Part shown: positions 21,415 to 31,931 of the stretch, piece after piece
How positions within the stretch are numbered: the first letter of the stretch is position 1
Layout of the letters: every line of letters begins with the position of its first letter
Notes under the pieces: generated by a model
Told to the model about the DNA's origin: nothing
What the model saw: only the letters and a program-made list of their open reading frames with translations
Databases searched by the model: none
Made by a program: the position numbers and the translations under genes
Source of the DNA: Taudactylus pleione
Lineage: Eukaryota > Chordata > Amphibia > Anura > Myobatrachidae
DNA length: 64,000 bases
Assembly: GCA_031769625.1 (NCBI GenBank)
Contig: JAUIMM010000739.1
Span: forward strand, 186,001 to 250,000
Reading direction: 5' to 3'

Positions 21415-23324
21415 TGGGACGGGCCTCCCTCTGGGGGACCCCAGAGTGGGAGGCCGACTTCTTCAATTCGCCCAGTGCTGGCACAATACCACCACGGATG
21501 CCTGGGTGCGAGAAGTGGTCTCCCAGGGGTACGCCCTGTCTTTTCGGCACAGGCCGCCTTGCCAGTTTTTTTGCACAAGTCCTTCTCAGGACAAAACCAA
21601 GGCCTTGCAGGTTCAGGAAGCCATAGAGGCCTTGCTGACGGCGGGGGTCATTATACCCGTACCACAGTCTCAACGTGGGATGGGGTATTACTCTACGCTG
21701 TTTCTGGTGCAGAAACCCAATGGCTCTCATCGCCCCATCCTCAATTTGAAGTCCCTGAACAGGTTTCTCAGGGTTCCCAAATTCAGGATGGAAACTTTGC
21801 GTTCCATCATACTGGCGATGGAACCGGGGGATTATATGGTCTCCCTGGATATCCAGGACGCCTACCTCCATGTGCCTATAGCAACATCGCACCAACGGTT
21901 TCTGCGGTTTGCTATTCTCCACAACCACTACCAATCAGGGCTCTACCCTTTGGTCTCTCCACGGCACCAAGGGTATTTACCAAGGTGATGGCGGTCATGG
22001 CGGCTCACCTTCGGAGCCAGGGGATACGGTTGCTACCGTATCTAGACGACCTCCTCTTGCTGGCAAGCTCCCCGGAGGTACTGATCCAGCATCTCCACCT
22101 GACGGTCGCTTGTCTACAGGCGCACGGCTGGTTGATCAACTGGAAGAAATCCTCCCTCATCCCATCCCATCACAATGGATGGTTCATTTGGGGGCCCTGC
22201 TGGACTCTCGTCAGCAACGGATTTTTCTGACTCCAGAGAAGGTCTCCTCCTTACAGCTGCGGATTCACAGTTGTCTGAGCAGTGGCAGAGTGTCGGTGCA
22301 CTCAGCGATGAGAGTTTTGGGGTCCATGGTGTCGGCATTCGACATGGTGGAGTTTGCCCAGTTCCATTCCAGGCCCCTGCAGGGGCTGATTCTATCAGAA
22401 TGGAACGGATTGCCACACAGGATCCGCTCTCAGATGCTGGTGTTGTCCTCGGAGGTGCGTCTGTCCCTAGCCTGGTGGCTGCAGACAGCGCATCTCCTGG
22501 AGGGGCGCCCCTTTTGGATCCCGGAATGGGTTCTGCTCACGACAGATGCCAGTCTCCGGGGTTGGGGGGCGGTGACAGGCTCCTTGTCACTTCAGGGTCG
22601 TTGGTCGGCGGAGGAAGCGATTCTTCCCATCAACATCCTGGAACTGCGGGCAGTATACAGAGCCCTGCAGTCGTCCGGCACCGCTCTTCACGGAAGGGCC
22701 GTTCAGGTGCAGTCAGACAACGCCACCACGGTGGCGTACATCAATCACCAGGGAGGGACTCGCAGTCGAGCTGCGATGTCGGAGGTGTCCCGCGTCCTGG
22801 CTTGGGCGGAGCGCTATCTTCCAGCTCTCTCGGCAGTTTTCATCCCAGGAGTCCTCAATTGGGAGGCAGACTTCCTCAGCCGTTACGATGTGCATCCCGG
22901 GGAATGGTCGCTTCATCCAGAGGTATTCCAACTACTCGTGGACAAGTGGGGGCTGCCAGAACTGGACCTGATGGCGTCCCGTTACAATCACAAGCTGCCT
23001 GTGTACGGGTCAAGGTCAAGGGACGCAGGCGCAAGTCTGATAGACGCGCTGTCGGTGAAATGGCTGTTTCAACTGGCTTACTTGTTCCCTCCGATATCTC
23101 TGCTGCCTCGGGTCCTGCGCAAGTTCAAACAGGACGGAGGCACACTGATCCTGGTGGCCCCAGCGTGGCCCAGAAGGCCGTGGTACTCCGATCTGCGGAG
23201 CCTGTCCATCGACGCTCCGTACCTCCTACCTCAACGGCGGGACCTGTTGTCTCAGGGGCCCTGTCTTCACTCGGATCTGGGTCGACTATCTTTGACGGCG
23301 TGGCTCTTGAGACAGCCGTCCTGA
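21368..23324 (+). pseudogene. DIRS reverse transcriptase-RNase H ORF, two frameshifts
   Basis: RT signatures in order are FLVQKPNGSHRPILNLKSLN, the motif-A-like MVSLDIQDAYLHVPI, ALPFGLSTAP, and the catalytic YLDD at 22039-22050. RNase H follows with TTDASLRGWG, NILELRAVYRAL, VQSDNATTVAYI and LNWEADFLSR, giving the D-E-D-D set. The C-terminal part (LPELDLMASRYNHK... FPPISLLPRVLRKFKQDGG) corresponds to the segment that in DIRS elements has been compared with adenine methyltransferases. The frame changes near 21935 (one base apparently lost at CAATCAGG) and near 22161-22170 (a CCCAT CCCAT 5-base duplication). After 22170 it is open to 23324. It overlaps the recombinase frame, as usual in this group. 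Confidence 0.9.
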
Positions 23325-24340
23325 GGTCTCGGGGCTTTTCTAGCTCCGTTATTACCACCATGCTGAGGGCGCGCAAGCCTGCTTCCGCGAGGATCTATCA
23401 CAGAGTGTGGCACACTTACTTTCAGTGGTGCGAGGCCAGAAACTATGATCCCCAGGTGTTCCGAGTTTCGCGTATTCTGGCTTTCCTTCAGTCCGGTTTG
23501 GACTTAGGATTACGTCTTTCTTCACTGAAGGTACACGTGTCTGGTCTGTCGGTGTGGTTCCAGCGCAGGATCGCTGCTATGCCGGACGTACACACCTTTT
23601 TCCAGGGTGTTTTGAGAATCCAGCCTCCCTTTGTGCCACCTGTGGCCCCGTGGGATTTGGCGGTGGTTCTTAGGGCCTTACAGGGTCCTCCTTTTGAGCC
23701 CTTGGAGTCAGTGGAGCTCAAGTGGCTAACTTTTAAAACTGTTTTCCTCTTGGCAATTGCTTCTGCCAGGAGGGTTTCAGATTTGGGGGCGCTTTCTTGT
23801 CGTCCCCCTTTTCTGATTTTGCATCAGGACAGAGCGGTGCTTCGCACTCGTCCTGATTTCCTGCCTAAGGTGGTTTCCAGGTTCCACATTAATCAGGAAA
23901 TTGTTGTACCAGCCTTTCAGTCACCTGATCTTTCGGCTGGGGAGACTTCCTTAGACGTTGTAAGGGCACTCCAGGTTTATGTGGACCGGACTAGTTCTGT
24001 GAGGAAGTCGGATTCTTTGTTTATCCTCTTTGGTTTTCACAAGAGGGGTTGGCCTGCCAACAAACAGACTCTAGCCCGTTGGCTTCGTTCTGTTATTATT
24101 GAGGCTTATATGCAGGAGGGTTTACGTGTTCCAGCCTCGGTTAAGGCTCGTTCCACTCGGTCCGTGGGCCCTTCTTGGGCTGCTAGCCGTGGCGCCTCTG
24201 CTGTTCAGCTCTGTAAGGCGGCCACCTGGTCTTCCATTCAGACCTTTTTGAGGTTCTATGCGTTTGACACCTTTGCCTCTCAGGATGCATCCTTTGGGCG
24301 CCGGGTTCTCCTATCAGCACAGGAGCGTCCCCGCCCTTAG
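23270..24340 (+). pseudogene. DIRS tyrosine recombinase
   Basis: Open to the stop at 24338-24340. Its start is uncertain and overlaps the RT-RH frame, which shares the sequence before about 23324. It encodes LRSRGFSSSVITTMLRARKP, a helical SAM-like N-terminal domain (RIYHRVWHTYFQWCEARN), then the catalytic domain. The first catalytic Arg is in IASARRVSDLGAL. The box normally HxxR reads ARSTRS, so the His position appears to be Arg (codon CGT). The nucleophile Tyr is likely the one in FLRFYAFDTF. The enzyme would insert circular DNA copies by site-specific recombination. The missing His and the upstream frameshifts suggest an inactive copy. Confidence 0.85.
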
Positions 24341-24349
24341 TTGGACTGC

Positions 24350-24480
24350 TTTGGGACATCCCCAAGGTCACCCTGTGGACCCCATATGGACCCTGAAGTA
24401 GAAAACAAGAGATATGGTGAGAACTTACCTTTGTTATCTCTGTTTCTACGAAGTCCATAGGGTCCACAGGGCACCCGCCC
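24350..24480 (+). repeat. DIRS internal complementary region
   Basis: The left half (GGTCACCCTGTGGACCCC... GACCCTGAAGTAGAAAA) is the reverse complement of the element's left end. The right half (AGATATGGTGAGAACTTACC ... TCTACGAAGTCCATAGGGTC) is the reverse complement of its right end at 24735-24811. In DIRS1 this arrangement templates circularisation of the cDNA. One small difference, CCCATATGG here against CCCTATGG, separates it from the left terminus. Confidence 0.85.
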
Positions 24481-24616
24481 TGACGCACCTGGCTTCATAT
24501 GGGCTCTGTGACTGGTCACCGGTTTTCCGTCTCCCATTTCTGTGAGTATGGTTCTTGTGTGTTCCAGTCTTCCTTCTCTCTGTTTCGTCTCCTCCTCCGG
24601 CCTGGGCTGCTTACCA

Positions 24617-24811
24617 ACTGAGGTGCCTGTGGCTCGGGGGCGGGGTATAGGGGAGGTTGGACCCAAGTGCATCCTGGGGGCAGCTAAAAGCTTTAACTCC
24701 GTGGTGCCCCAGGATCCAGGATCCAGCTATACCCCAAGGTCACCCTGTGGACCCTATGGACTTCGTAGAAACAGAGATAACAAAGGTAAGTTCTTACCAT
24801 ATCTCTTGTTA
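24617..24811 (+). repeat. DIRS right inverted terminal repeat
   Basis: Starts AACTGAGGTGCC and ends with TTACCATATCTCTTGTT. It mirrors the left repeat at 18711-18862, with an outer extension (AGAAACAGAGATAACAAAGG) found only at this end and in the internal complementary region. Confidence 0.88.
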
Positions 24812-24819
24812 TTTAGATC

Positions 24820-25193
24820 TACCGTATATACTTGAGTATAAGTCGACCCGAATATAACCTGAGGTACCTAATTTTACCAAAAAATACTGGTAGTAACTCC
24901 CCCCTGGTAGTGCCCCCAGAAGTAATCCCCCCCCTGGTAGTGCCCCCAGAAGTAATCCCCCCCCTGGTAGTGCCAGTACCCCCCCTGGTAGTACCAGGGG
25001 TAGTCCGGTCAGCGCTACACACGCGGTGCAGCTGTGTCACAGAGACACAGTCTACACCGCGGCCCGCATGGTACGCTACTCAGCTGCGTACCATGCGGGA
25101 GAACCGGCATCACTCGAGTATAAGCCGAGGGGATGCTTTTTCAGCACAAAAAATGTGCTGAAAAACTCTGCTTATACTCCAGCATATACGGTA
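24820..25193. mobile_element. 374-bp MITE-like element
   Basis: Ends are inverted repeats: the left TACCGTATATACTTGAGTAT and the right, whose reverse complement begins TACCGTATATGCTGGAGTAT, differ at two positions. The element contains about three short direct repeats of CCCCCTGGTAGTGCC (24899-24990) and a palindromic centre with a perfect 14-bp stem (25063-25076 with 25086-25099). It has no coding capacity. It sits directly next to the DIRS right end. The family is one I recall as widespread in vertebrate genomes, but I cannot name it with certainty. Confidence 0.75.
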
Positions 25194-25216
25194 ATGCTAC
25201 TGTGGGTGTTGTTCAA

Positions 25217-26907
25217 GCGAAGAGTAACTGAGCAACTATTGTCCCGTAGTCCCCCGTAGGTCATTCCTCTGTGTGCTATGTGAGTAAGTGGTATGTGTAT
25301 CTGGTGTATGGGTGAAGAGTAACTGAGCAAGTAATTATCCCGTAGTCCCCCGTAGGTCATTCCTCTGTACGCTATGTGAGTAAGTGGTAGGGGTATTGAG
25401 TTATGGATGAAGAGTAATTGAGCGAGTAATTATCCCATAGTCCCCCGTAGGTCATTCCTCTGTGCGCTATGTGAGTAAGTGGTAGGGGTATCTGGTGTAT
25501 GGATGAAGAGTAATTGAGCGAGTAATTATCCCGTAGTCCCCCGTAGGTCATTCCTCTGTGCGCTATGTGAGTAAGTGGTAGGGGTATCCGGTGTATGGAT
25601 GAAGAGTAACTGAGCAAGTAATTATCCCGTAGTCCCCCGTAGGTCATTCCTCTGTGCGCTATGTGAGTAAGTGGTAGGGGTATCGGGTGTATGAATGAAG
25701 AGTAACTGAGCAAGTAATTATCCCGTAGTCCCCCGTAGGTCATTCCTCTGTGTGCTATGTGAGTAAGTGGTAGGGGTATGGGGTGTATGGATGAAGAGTA
25801 ACTGAGCAAGTAATTATCCCGTAGTCCCCCGTAGGTCATTCCTCTGTGCGCTATGTGAGTAAGTGGTAGGGGTATCTGGTGTATGGATGAGGAGTAACTG
25901 AGCAAGTAATTATCCCGTAGTCCCCCGTAGGTCATTCCTCTGTGCGCTATGTGAGTAAGTGGTAGGGGTATCTGGTGTATGGATGAAGAGTAACTGAGCA
26001 AGTAATTATCCCATAGTCCCCCGTAGGTCATTCCTCTGTGCGCTATGTGAGTAAGTGGTAGGGGTATCGGGTGTATGAATGAAGAGTAACTGAGCAAGTA
26101 ATTATCCCGTAGTCCCCCGTAGGTCATTCCTCTGTGTGCTATGTGAGTAAGTGGTAGGGGTATGGGGTGTATGGATGAAGAGTAACTGAGCAAGTAATTA
26201 TCCCGTAGTCCCCCGTAGGTCATTCCTCTGTGCGCTATGTGAGTAAGTGGTAGGGGTATCTGGTGTATGGATGAGGAGTAACTGAGCAAGTAATTATCCC
26301 GTAGTCCCCCGTAGGTCATTCCTCTGTGCGCTATGTGAGTAAGTGGTAGGGGTATGGGGTGTATGGATGAAGAGTAACTGAGCAAGTAATTATCCCGTAG
26401 TCCCCCGTAGGTTATTCCTCTGTGCGCTATGTGAGTAAGTGGTAGGGGTATCTGGTGTATGGCTGAAGAGTAACTGAGCAAGTAATTATCCCGTAGTCCC
26501 CCGTAGGTCATTCCTCTGTGCGCTATGTGAGTAAGTGGTAGGGGTATCGGGTGTATGGATGAAGAGTAACTGAGCAAGTAATTATCCCGTAGTCCCCCGT
26601 AGGTCATTCCTCTGTGCGCTATGTGAGTAAGTGGTAGGGGTATCTGGTGTATGGCTGAAGAGTAACTGAGCAAGTAATTATCCCATAGTCCCCCGTAGGT
26701 CATTCCTCTGTGCGCTATGTGACTAAGTGGTAGGGGTATCTGAGCAAGTAATTATCCCATAGTCCCCCGTAGGTCATTCCTCTGTGCGCTATGTGACTAA
26801 GTGGTAGGGGTATCTGAGCAAGTAATTATCCCATAGTCCCCCGTAGGTCATTCCTCTGTGCGCTATGTGACTAAGTGGTAGGGGTATCGGGTGTATGGCT
26901 GAAGACT
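25217..26907. repeat. 96-bp minisatellite, about 17-18 copies
   Basis: The unit is 96 bp, marked by AGTAACTGAGCAAGTAATTA, CCGTAGTCCCCCGTAGGTCA and TGAGTAAGTGGTAGGGGTAT. The last three units are shortened by loss of the GGTGTATGGATGAAGAGTAA segment. Pairs of adjacent variants recur (ATGAATGAAG, then ATGGATGAAG, then ATGGATGAGG), indicating multi-unit duplication. The reverse strand is open because 96 is a multiple of three; the open frame is not a gene. Confidence 0.95.
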
Positions 26908-27341
26908 AGGGTACACACTACCTTCTTTTGTCGCGGGGTTACTGAGGTGAGATGATGCGCACTCACACAGGCTGATTGTAATTCACCAATCCTAAAACAA
27001 GGAAGAGAGGAAGGAATAATATTAAGAACAATAAACTATACAGAGGCGAGATCAGACATTGTGATTAAGCTGTTCTCGCAGCAGCAGAGTCTTCAGTAGG
27101 AGCAGTTCCCTGGTCTTACTGGTGTTGTATTGCCCAGCAGCTGGTTTGTGCATTGTTTTGTTGGGATTCCCATGTGGTTCCTGGTATGAGAGACTGTTCC
27201 TTGTACTGTTACTGTATATCTGTGTTCCCGCTGATCAGTCATGCTTGGGGAACACGCCATGTTATGTAACGGTGTCCGTAAGCAGTAACACTGTTACACG
27301 AGGGTCTCGCAGGAATTTAACGCGCCTTTCATTTCTCACAG
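26908..27341. other. Intron end upstream of exon G
   Basis: Unique sequence of 434 bases without recognised elements, ending with the acceptor CATTTCTCACAG of exon G. Confidence 0.6.
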
Positions 27342-27487
27342 GTGTTGACACAATGGCAAATTATGAGGAGGTTCTGCATCTGGTCCGCTACAGGAACTGG
27401 AATACCGTCTCGCTGTTTGATAGGAAGTTTAAACTGGTCTGTTCTGAGCTGAACGGGCGCTACAGCAGCAATGAGTTCCAGGTGGAG
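27342..27487 (+). CDS. clstn1: Calsyntenin-1 exon G (extracellular stalk)
   Basis: A 146-base exon. The acceptor is TTTCTCACAG and the donor GAG|GTGAGC. It enters in phase 1 and leaves in phase 0. It encodes VDTMANYEEVLHLVRYRNW, then LFDRKFKLVCSELNGRY and SSNEFQVE. YEEVLHxxRYRNW and CSELNGRYxSNEF are calsyntenin signatures in the membrane-proximal ectodomain. Frame joins cleanly to exon F only through the first of the 26 upstream donors. Confidence 0.96.
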
Positions 27488-27590
27488 GTGAGCGCACACA
27501 GAAGAGACTGGGAACAGAAACTAGTATGTGAGAAGGCAGCCTGTCCATTCACTAGGAACCAGTCAGATGGCGCCTTCTGATCGGGGTGGT

Positions 27591-30226
27591 TCCTGGTAAC
27601 TGTTTGGTATCCTTCTCAATGGTGTAACTGTATTCCCTGGTAACTATATGGTGTCCCTCTCAGAGGTGTGCCTGTATTCCTTGGTAACTATATGGTGTCC
27701 CTCGCAGAGGTGTGCCTGTATTCCCTAGTAACTGTATGGTGTCCCTCTCAGAGGTGTGCCTGTATTCCCTGGTAACTGTATGGTGTCCTTCTCAGAGGTG
27801 TAACTGTATTCCCTGGTAACTGTATGGTGTCCTTCTCAGAGGTGTGCCTGTATTCCCTGGTAACTGTATGGTGTCCTTCTCAGAGGTGTGCTGTATTCCC
27901 TGGTAACTGTATGGTGTCCTTCTCAGAAGTGTGCCTGTATTAGTAACTGTATAACTGTATGGTGTCCTTCTCAGAGGTGTAACTGTATTCCCTGGTAACT
28001 GTATGGTGTCCTTCTCAGAGGTGTGCCTGTATTCCCTGGTAACTGTATGGTGTCCTTCTCAGACATGTGCCTGTATTCCCTGGTAACTGTATGGTGTCCC
28101 TCTCAGAGGTGTGCCTGTATTCCCTGGTAACTAAATGGTGTCCCTCTCAGAGGTGTGCCTGTATTCCCTGGTAACTGTATGGTGTCCCTCTCAGAGGTGT
28201 GCCTGTATTCCCTGGTAACTGTATGGTGTCCTTCTCAGAGGTGTAACTGTATTCCCTGGTAACTGTATGGTGTCCTTCTCAGAGATGTGCCTGTATTCCC
28301 TGGTAACTGTATGGTGTCCTTCTCAGAGGTGTGCCTGTATTCCCTGTTAACTGTATGGTATCCTTCTCAGAGGTGTAACTGTATTCCCTGGTAACTGTAT
28401 GGTGTCCTTCTCAGAGGTGTGCCTGTATTCCCTGGTAACTGTATGGTGTCCTTCTCAGAGGTGTGCCTGTATTCCCTGGTAACTGTATGGTGTCCTTCTC
28501 AGAGGTGTAACTGTATTCCCTGGTAACTGTATGGTGTCCTTCTCAGAGGTGTAACTGTATTCCCTGGTAACTGTATGGTGTCCTTCTCAGAGGTGTAACT
28601 GTATTCCCTGGTAACTGTATGGTGTCCTTCTCAGAGGTGTGCCTGTATTCCCTGGTAACTGTATGGTGTCCTTCTCAGAGGTGTGCTGTATTCCCTGGTA
28701 ACTGTATGGTGTCCTTCTCAGAGGTGTAACTGTATTCCCTGGTAACTGTATGGTGTCCTTCTCAGAGGTGTGCCTGTATTAGTAACTGTATAACTGTATG
28801 GTGTCCTTCTCAGAGGTGTAACTGTATTCCCTGGTAACTGTATGGTGTCCTTCTCAGACATGTGCCTGTATTCCCTGGTAACTGTATGGTGTCCTTCTCA
28901 GAGGTGTGCCTGTATTCCCTGGTAACTGTATGGTGTCCTTCTCAGAGGTGTGCCTGTATTCCCTGGTAACTATATGGTGTCCCTCTCAGAGGTGTGCCTG
29001 TATTCCCTGGTAACTGTATGGTGTCCTTCTCAGACATGTGCCTGTATTCCCTGGTAACTGTATGGTGTCCCTCTCAGAGGTGTGCCTGTATTCCCTGGTA
29101 ACTATATGGTGTCCCTCTCAGAGGTGTGCCTGTATTCCCTGGTAACTGTATGGTGTCCCTCTCAGAGGTGTGCCTGTATTCCCTGGTAACTGTATGGTGT
29201 CCTTCTCAGAGGTGTAACTGTATTCCCTGGTAACTGTATGGTGTCCTTCTCAGAGGTGTAACTGTATTCCCTGGTAACTGTATGGTGTCCTTCTCAGAGG
29301 TGTAACTGTATTCCCTGGTAACTGTATGGTGTCCTTCTCAGAGGTGTAACTGTATTCCCTGGTAACTGTATGGTGTCCTTCTCAGAGGTGTGCCTGTATT
29401 CTCTGGTAACTGTATGGTGTCCTCAGAGGTGTGCCTGTATTTGTAACTGTATGGTGTCCTTCTCAGAGGTGTAACTGTATTCCCTGGTAACTGTATGGTG
29501 TCCTTCTCAGAGGTGTAACTGTATTCCCTGGTAACTGTATGGTGTCCTTCTCAGAGGTGTGCCTGTATTCTCTGGTAACTGTATGGTGTCCTCAGAGGTG
29601 TGCCTGTATTTGTAACTGTATGGTGTCCTTCTCAGTGGTGTGCCTGTATTCCCTGGTAACTGTATGGTATCCTTCTCAGAGGTGTAACTGTATTCCCTGG
29701 TAACTGTATGGTGTCCTTCTCAGAGGTGTGCCTGTATTCCCTGGTAACTATAAGGTGTCCCTCTCAGAGGTGTGCCTGTATTCCCTGGTAACTGTATGGT
29801 GTCCTTCTCAGAGGTGTGCCTGTATTCCCTGGTAACTGTATGGTGTCCTTCTCAGAGGTGTGCCTGTATTCCCTGGTAACTGTATGGTGTCCCTCTCAGA
29901 GGTGTGCCTGTATTCCCTGGTAACTGTATGGTGTCCTTCTCAGACATGTGCCTGTATTCCCTGGTAACTATATGGTGTCCCTTTCAGAGGTGTGCCTGTA
30001 TTCCCTGGTAACTGTATGGTGTCCTTCTCAGAGGTGTGCCTGTATTCCCTGGTAACTGTATGATGTCCATCTCAGAGGTGTGCCTGTATTCCCTGGTAAC
30101 TATATGGTGTCCCTCTCAGAGGTGTGCCTGTATTCCCTGGTAACTGTATGGTGTCCTTCTCAGACATGTGCCTGTATTCCCTGGTAACTGTATGGTGTCC
30201 TTCTCAGAGGTGTGCCTGTACCCTGG
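27591..30226. repeat. 44-bp minisatellite, about 60 copies
   Basis: The unit is 44 bp: GTAACTGTATGGTGTCCTTC, then TCAGAGGTG(TGCC/TAAC)TGTATTCCCTG. The main alternatives are GTGCC against GTAAC, and AGAGG against AGACA. A few shortened units occur (for example TGTATTAGTAACTGTATAAC). It begins about 100 bases after the exon G donor. Each unit contains an acceptor-like CCTTCTCAG and a donor-like CTG|GTAACT. Confidence 0.95.
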
Positions 30227-30810
30227 TAACACATAGCCTTGAAATACATGGCTTTATTGAAAGGGAGGGTGAACTCTAACTTGCCTTTACATAAGTATCA
30301 AAAAATCTTTGTATAATTTATTGTTATTTGTATCTTTTATTTATAAGGCGCCACAAGCGTTCCGTTGCGTTGTACAATGTGAGAAAACTGACAACAGGAT
30401 AAATAATTACAGATTAATCCAGAAACATAATTATATTATGTAGAAGACAATGGAGAGAGGGCCCTGCTCATGCGAGTTTACAATCTGTAGGGAATTATGG
30501 GTGGACACATTGAGGGAAGAGTTAGGAGGAGGGGTGGCAAGCTAGAATTATTAAATGCGTTATAAGGGTACGTTTTTAAACATTGGGTGGCTGTATGGAT
30601 GTCTCTTCGAGGGAGGGAATTCCAGAGGTTAGGATCAGCCCAGGAGAAATCCTAATTGTGAGATTGGGACGTGGTGATCAGGGAGGGGGTGTGGCGGAAA
30701 TCATTAGCAGAGGGAAGTGTAGAGGAGAAAAGGCAGGAGATTTAGGGGGGGGGGCAGTGAGGACGAGAGAGAGGATATTAAATTTAATTTGGAGTGGTAT
30801 AGTTAGTGAC
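30227..30810. repeat. Dispersed-repeat-like sequence in intron
   Basis: Contains TTTATAAGGCGCCACAAGCG and GAGTTTACAATCTGTAGGG, motifs I recall from a moderately repeated sequence in frog genomes. It ends in a purine-rich tract with a run of nine G that leads into the 39-bp array. There is no coding potential. The identification is from memory, and the boundaries are approximate. Confidence 0.4.
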
Positions 30811-31800
30811 TGGCAGAGGTAGAGCGATGAGAGAGGAACGTAAGATGGGCAGCAGAGGAAGAGCGATGAGAGAGGAACATAAGATGGGCAGCAGAGGTAG
30901 AGCGATGAGAGAGGAACATGAGGTGGGCAGCAGAGGTAGAGCGATGAGATAGGAACATGAGGTAGGCAGCAGAGGTAGAGCGATGAGAGGAACATGAGGT
31001 GGGCAGCAGAGGTAGAGCGATGAGAGAGGAACATGAGGTGGGCAGCAGAGGTATAGCGATGAGAGAGGAACAGAGGTAGAGCGATGAGAGAGGAACATAA
31101 GATGGGCAGCGGAGGTAGAGAGAGGAACATGAGGCAGACAGCAGAGGTAGAGCGATGAGAGAGGAACATGAGGAGGACAGCAGAGGTAGAGCGATGAGAT
31201 AGGAACATGAGGTAGGTAGCAGAGGTAGAGCGATGAGAGAGGAACATGAGGTGGGCAGCAGAGGTAGAGCGATGAGAGTGGAACATGAGGCGGACAGCAG
31301 AGGTAGAGCGATGAGAGTGGAACATGAGGCGAGCAGCAGAGGTAGAGCGATGAGAGAGGAACATGAGGCGGGCAGCAGAGGTATAGCAATGAGATAGGAA
31401 CATGAGGTAGAGCGATGGGAGAGGAACATGAGGTGGGCAGCAGAGGTAGAGCGAGGAGAGCGGAAAATGAGGCAGACAGCAGAGGTAGAGCAATGAGAGA
31501 TGAACATGAGGAGGACAGCAGAGGTTGAGCGATGAGAGGAACATGAGGCGGGCAGCAGAGGTATAGCGATGAGATAGGAACATGAGATGGGCAGCAGAGG
31601 TAGAGCGATGGGAGAGGAACTTGAGGTGGGCAGCAGAGGTAGAGCGATGAGAGCGGAACATGAGGCGGGCAGCAGAGGTAGAGCGATGAGAGAGGAACAT
31701 GAGGTGGACAGCAGAGGTAGAGCGATGAGAGAGGAACATGAGGAGGGCAGCAGAGGTAGAGCGATGAGAGAGGAACATGAGGTGGGCAGCAGAGTTGAGG
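30811..31800. repeat. 39-bp purine-rich minisatellite, about 25 copies
   Basis: The unit is 39 bp: GCAGAGGTAGAGCGATGAGA, then GAGGAACATGAGGTGGGCA. It shows variants (GCGGAAC, GAGGACA, ATAAGATGG) and a few truncated units. One strand is almost entirely G and A. Open frames on both strands (repeats of SHRSTSAAHLMFL on the minus strand) follow from 39 being a multiple of three and are not genes. The array appears to have grown from the 3' end of the preceding dispersed repeat. Confidence 0.93.
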
Positions 31801-31931
31801 ATAGACTAGGGAGGGGCGAGGTGGGAGTTAGGAAGCCACAGAGGAGCAGTAATCAAGGTGAGAAATGATGAGGGCGTGGAAGAGTTACTCACATTGCTAG
31901 GCACTAAACTCCATCATATTACTTTATTTAT

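Larger units (their letters stand above)
18703..24811 (+). mobile_element. DIRS-like tyrosine-recombinase retrotransposon, nearly complete
   Basis: A 6.1-kb element in the same orientation as clstn1 in intron F-G. It has inverted terminal repeats (about 18711-18862 and 24617-24757). A downstream block (about 24350-24480) contains reverse complements of both outer ends, as in the internal complementary region of DIRS elements. In order it carries a gag-like frame, reverse transcriptase plus RNase H, and a tyrosine recombinase, with no integrase or LTRs. This is the DIRS1 layout. The frames are long but have at least three frameshifts, so this copy is inactive yet fairly young. Such elements are abundant in amphibians, fish and some reptiles. 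Confidence 0.92.

Noticed and set aside
22175..23270. Ser/Gly/Arg-rich N-terminal extension of the recombinase frame
   Set aside because: This part is the out-of-frame shadow of the RT-RNase H coding sequence; recombinase homology starts only near 23270-23320.
25372..26703. Minus-strand open frame of 443 codons
   Set aside because: Translation of the 96-bp array (period a multiple of three); no protein family recognised.
30678..31778. Overlapping minus-strand frames rich in Ser/His/Leu
   Set aside because: Translations of the 39-bp purine-rich array.
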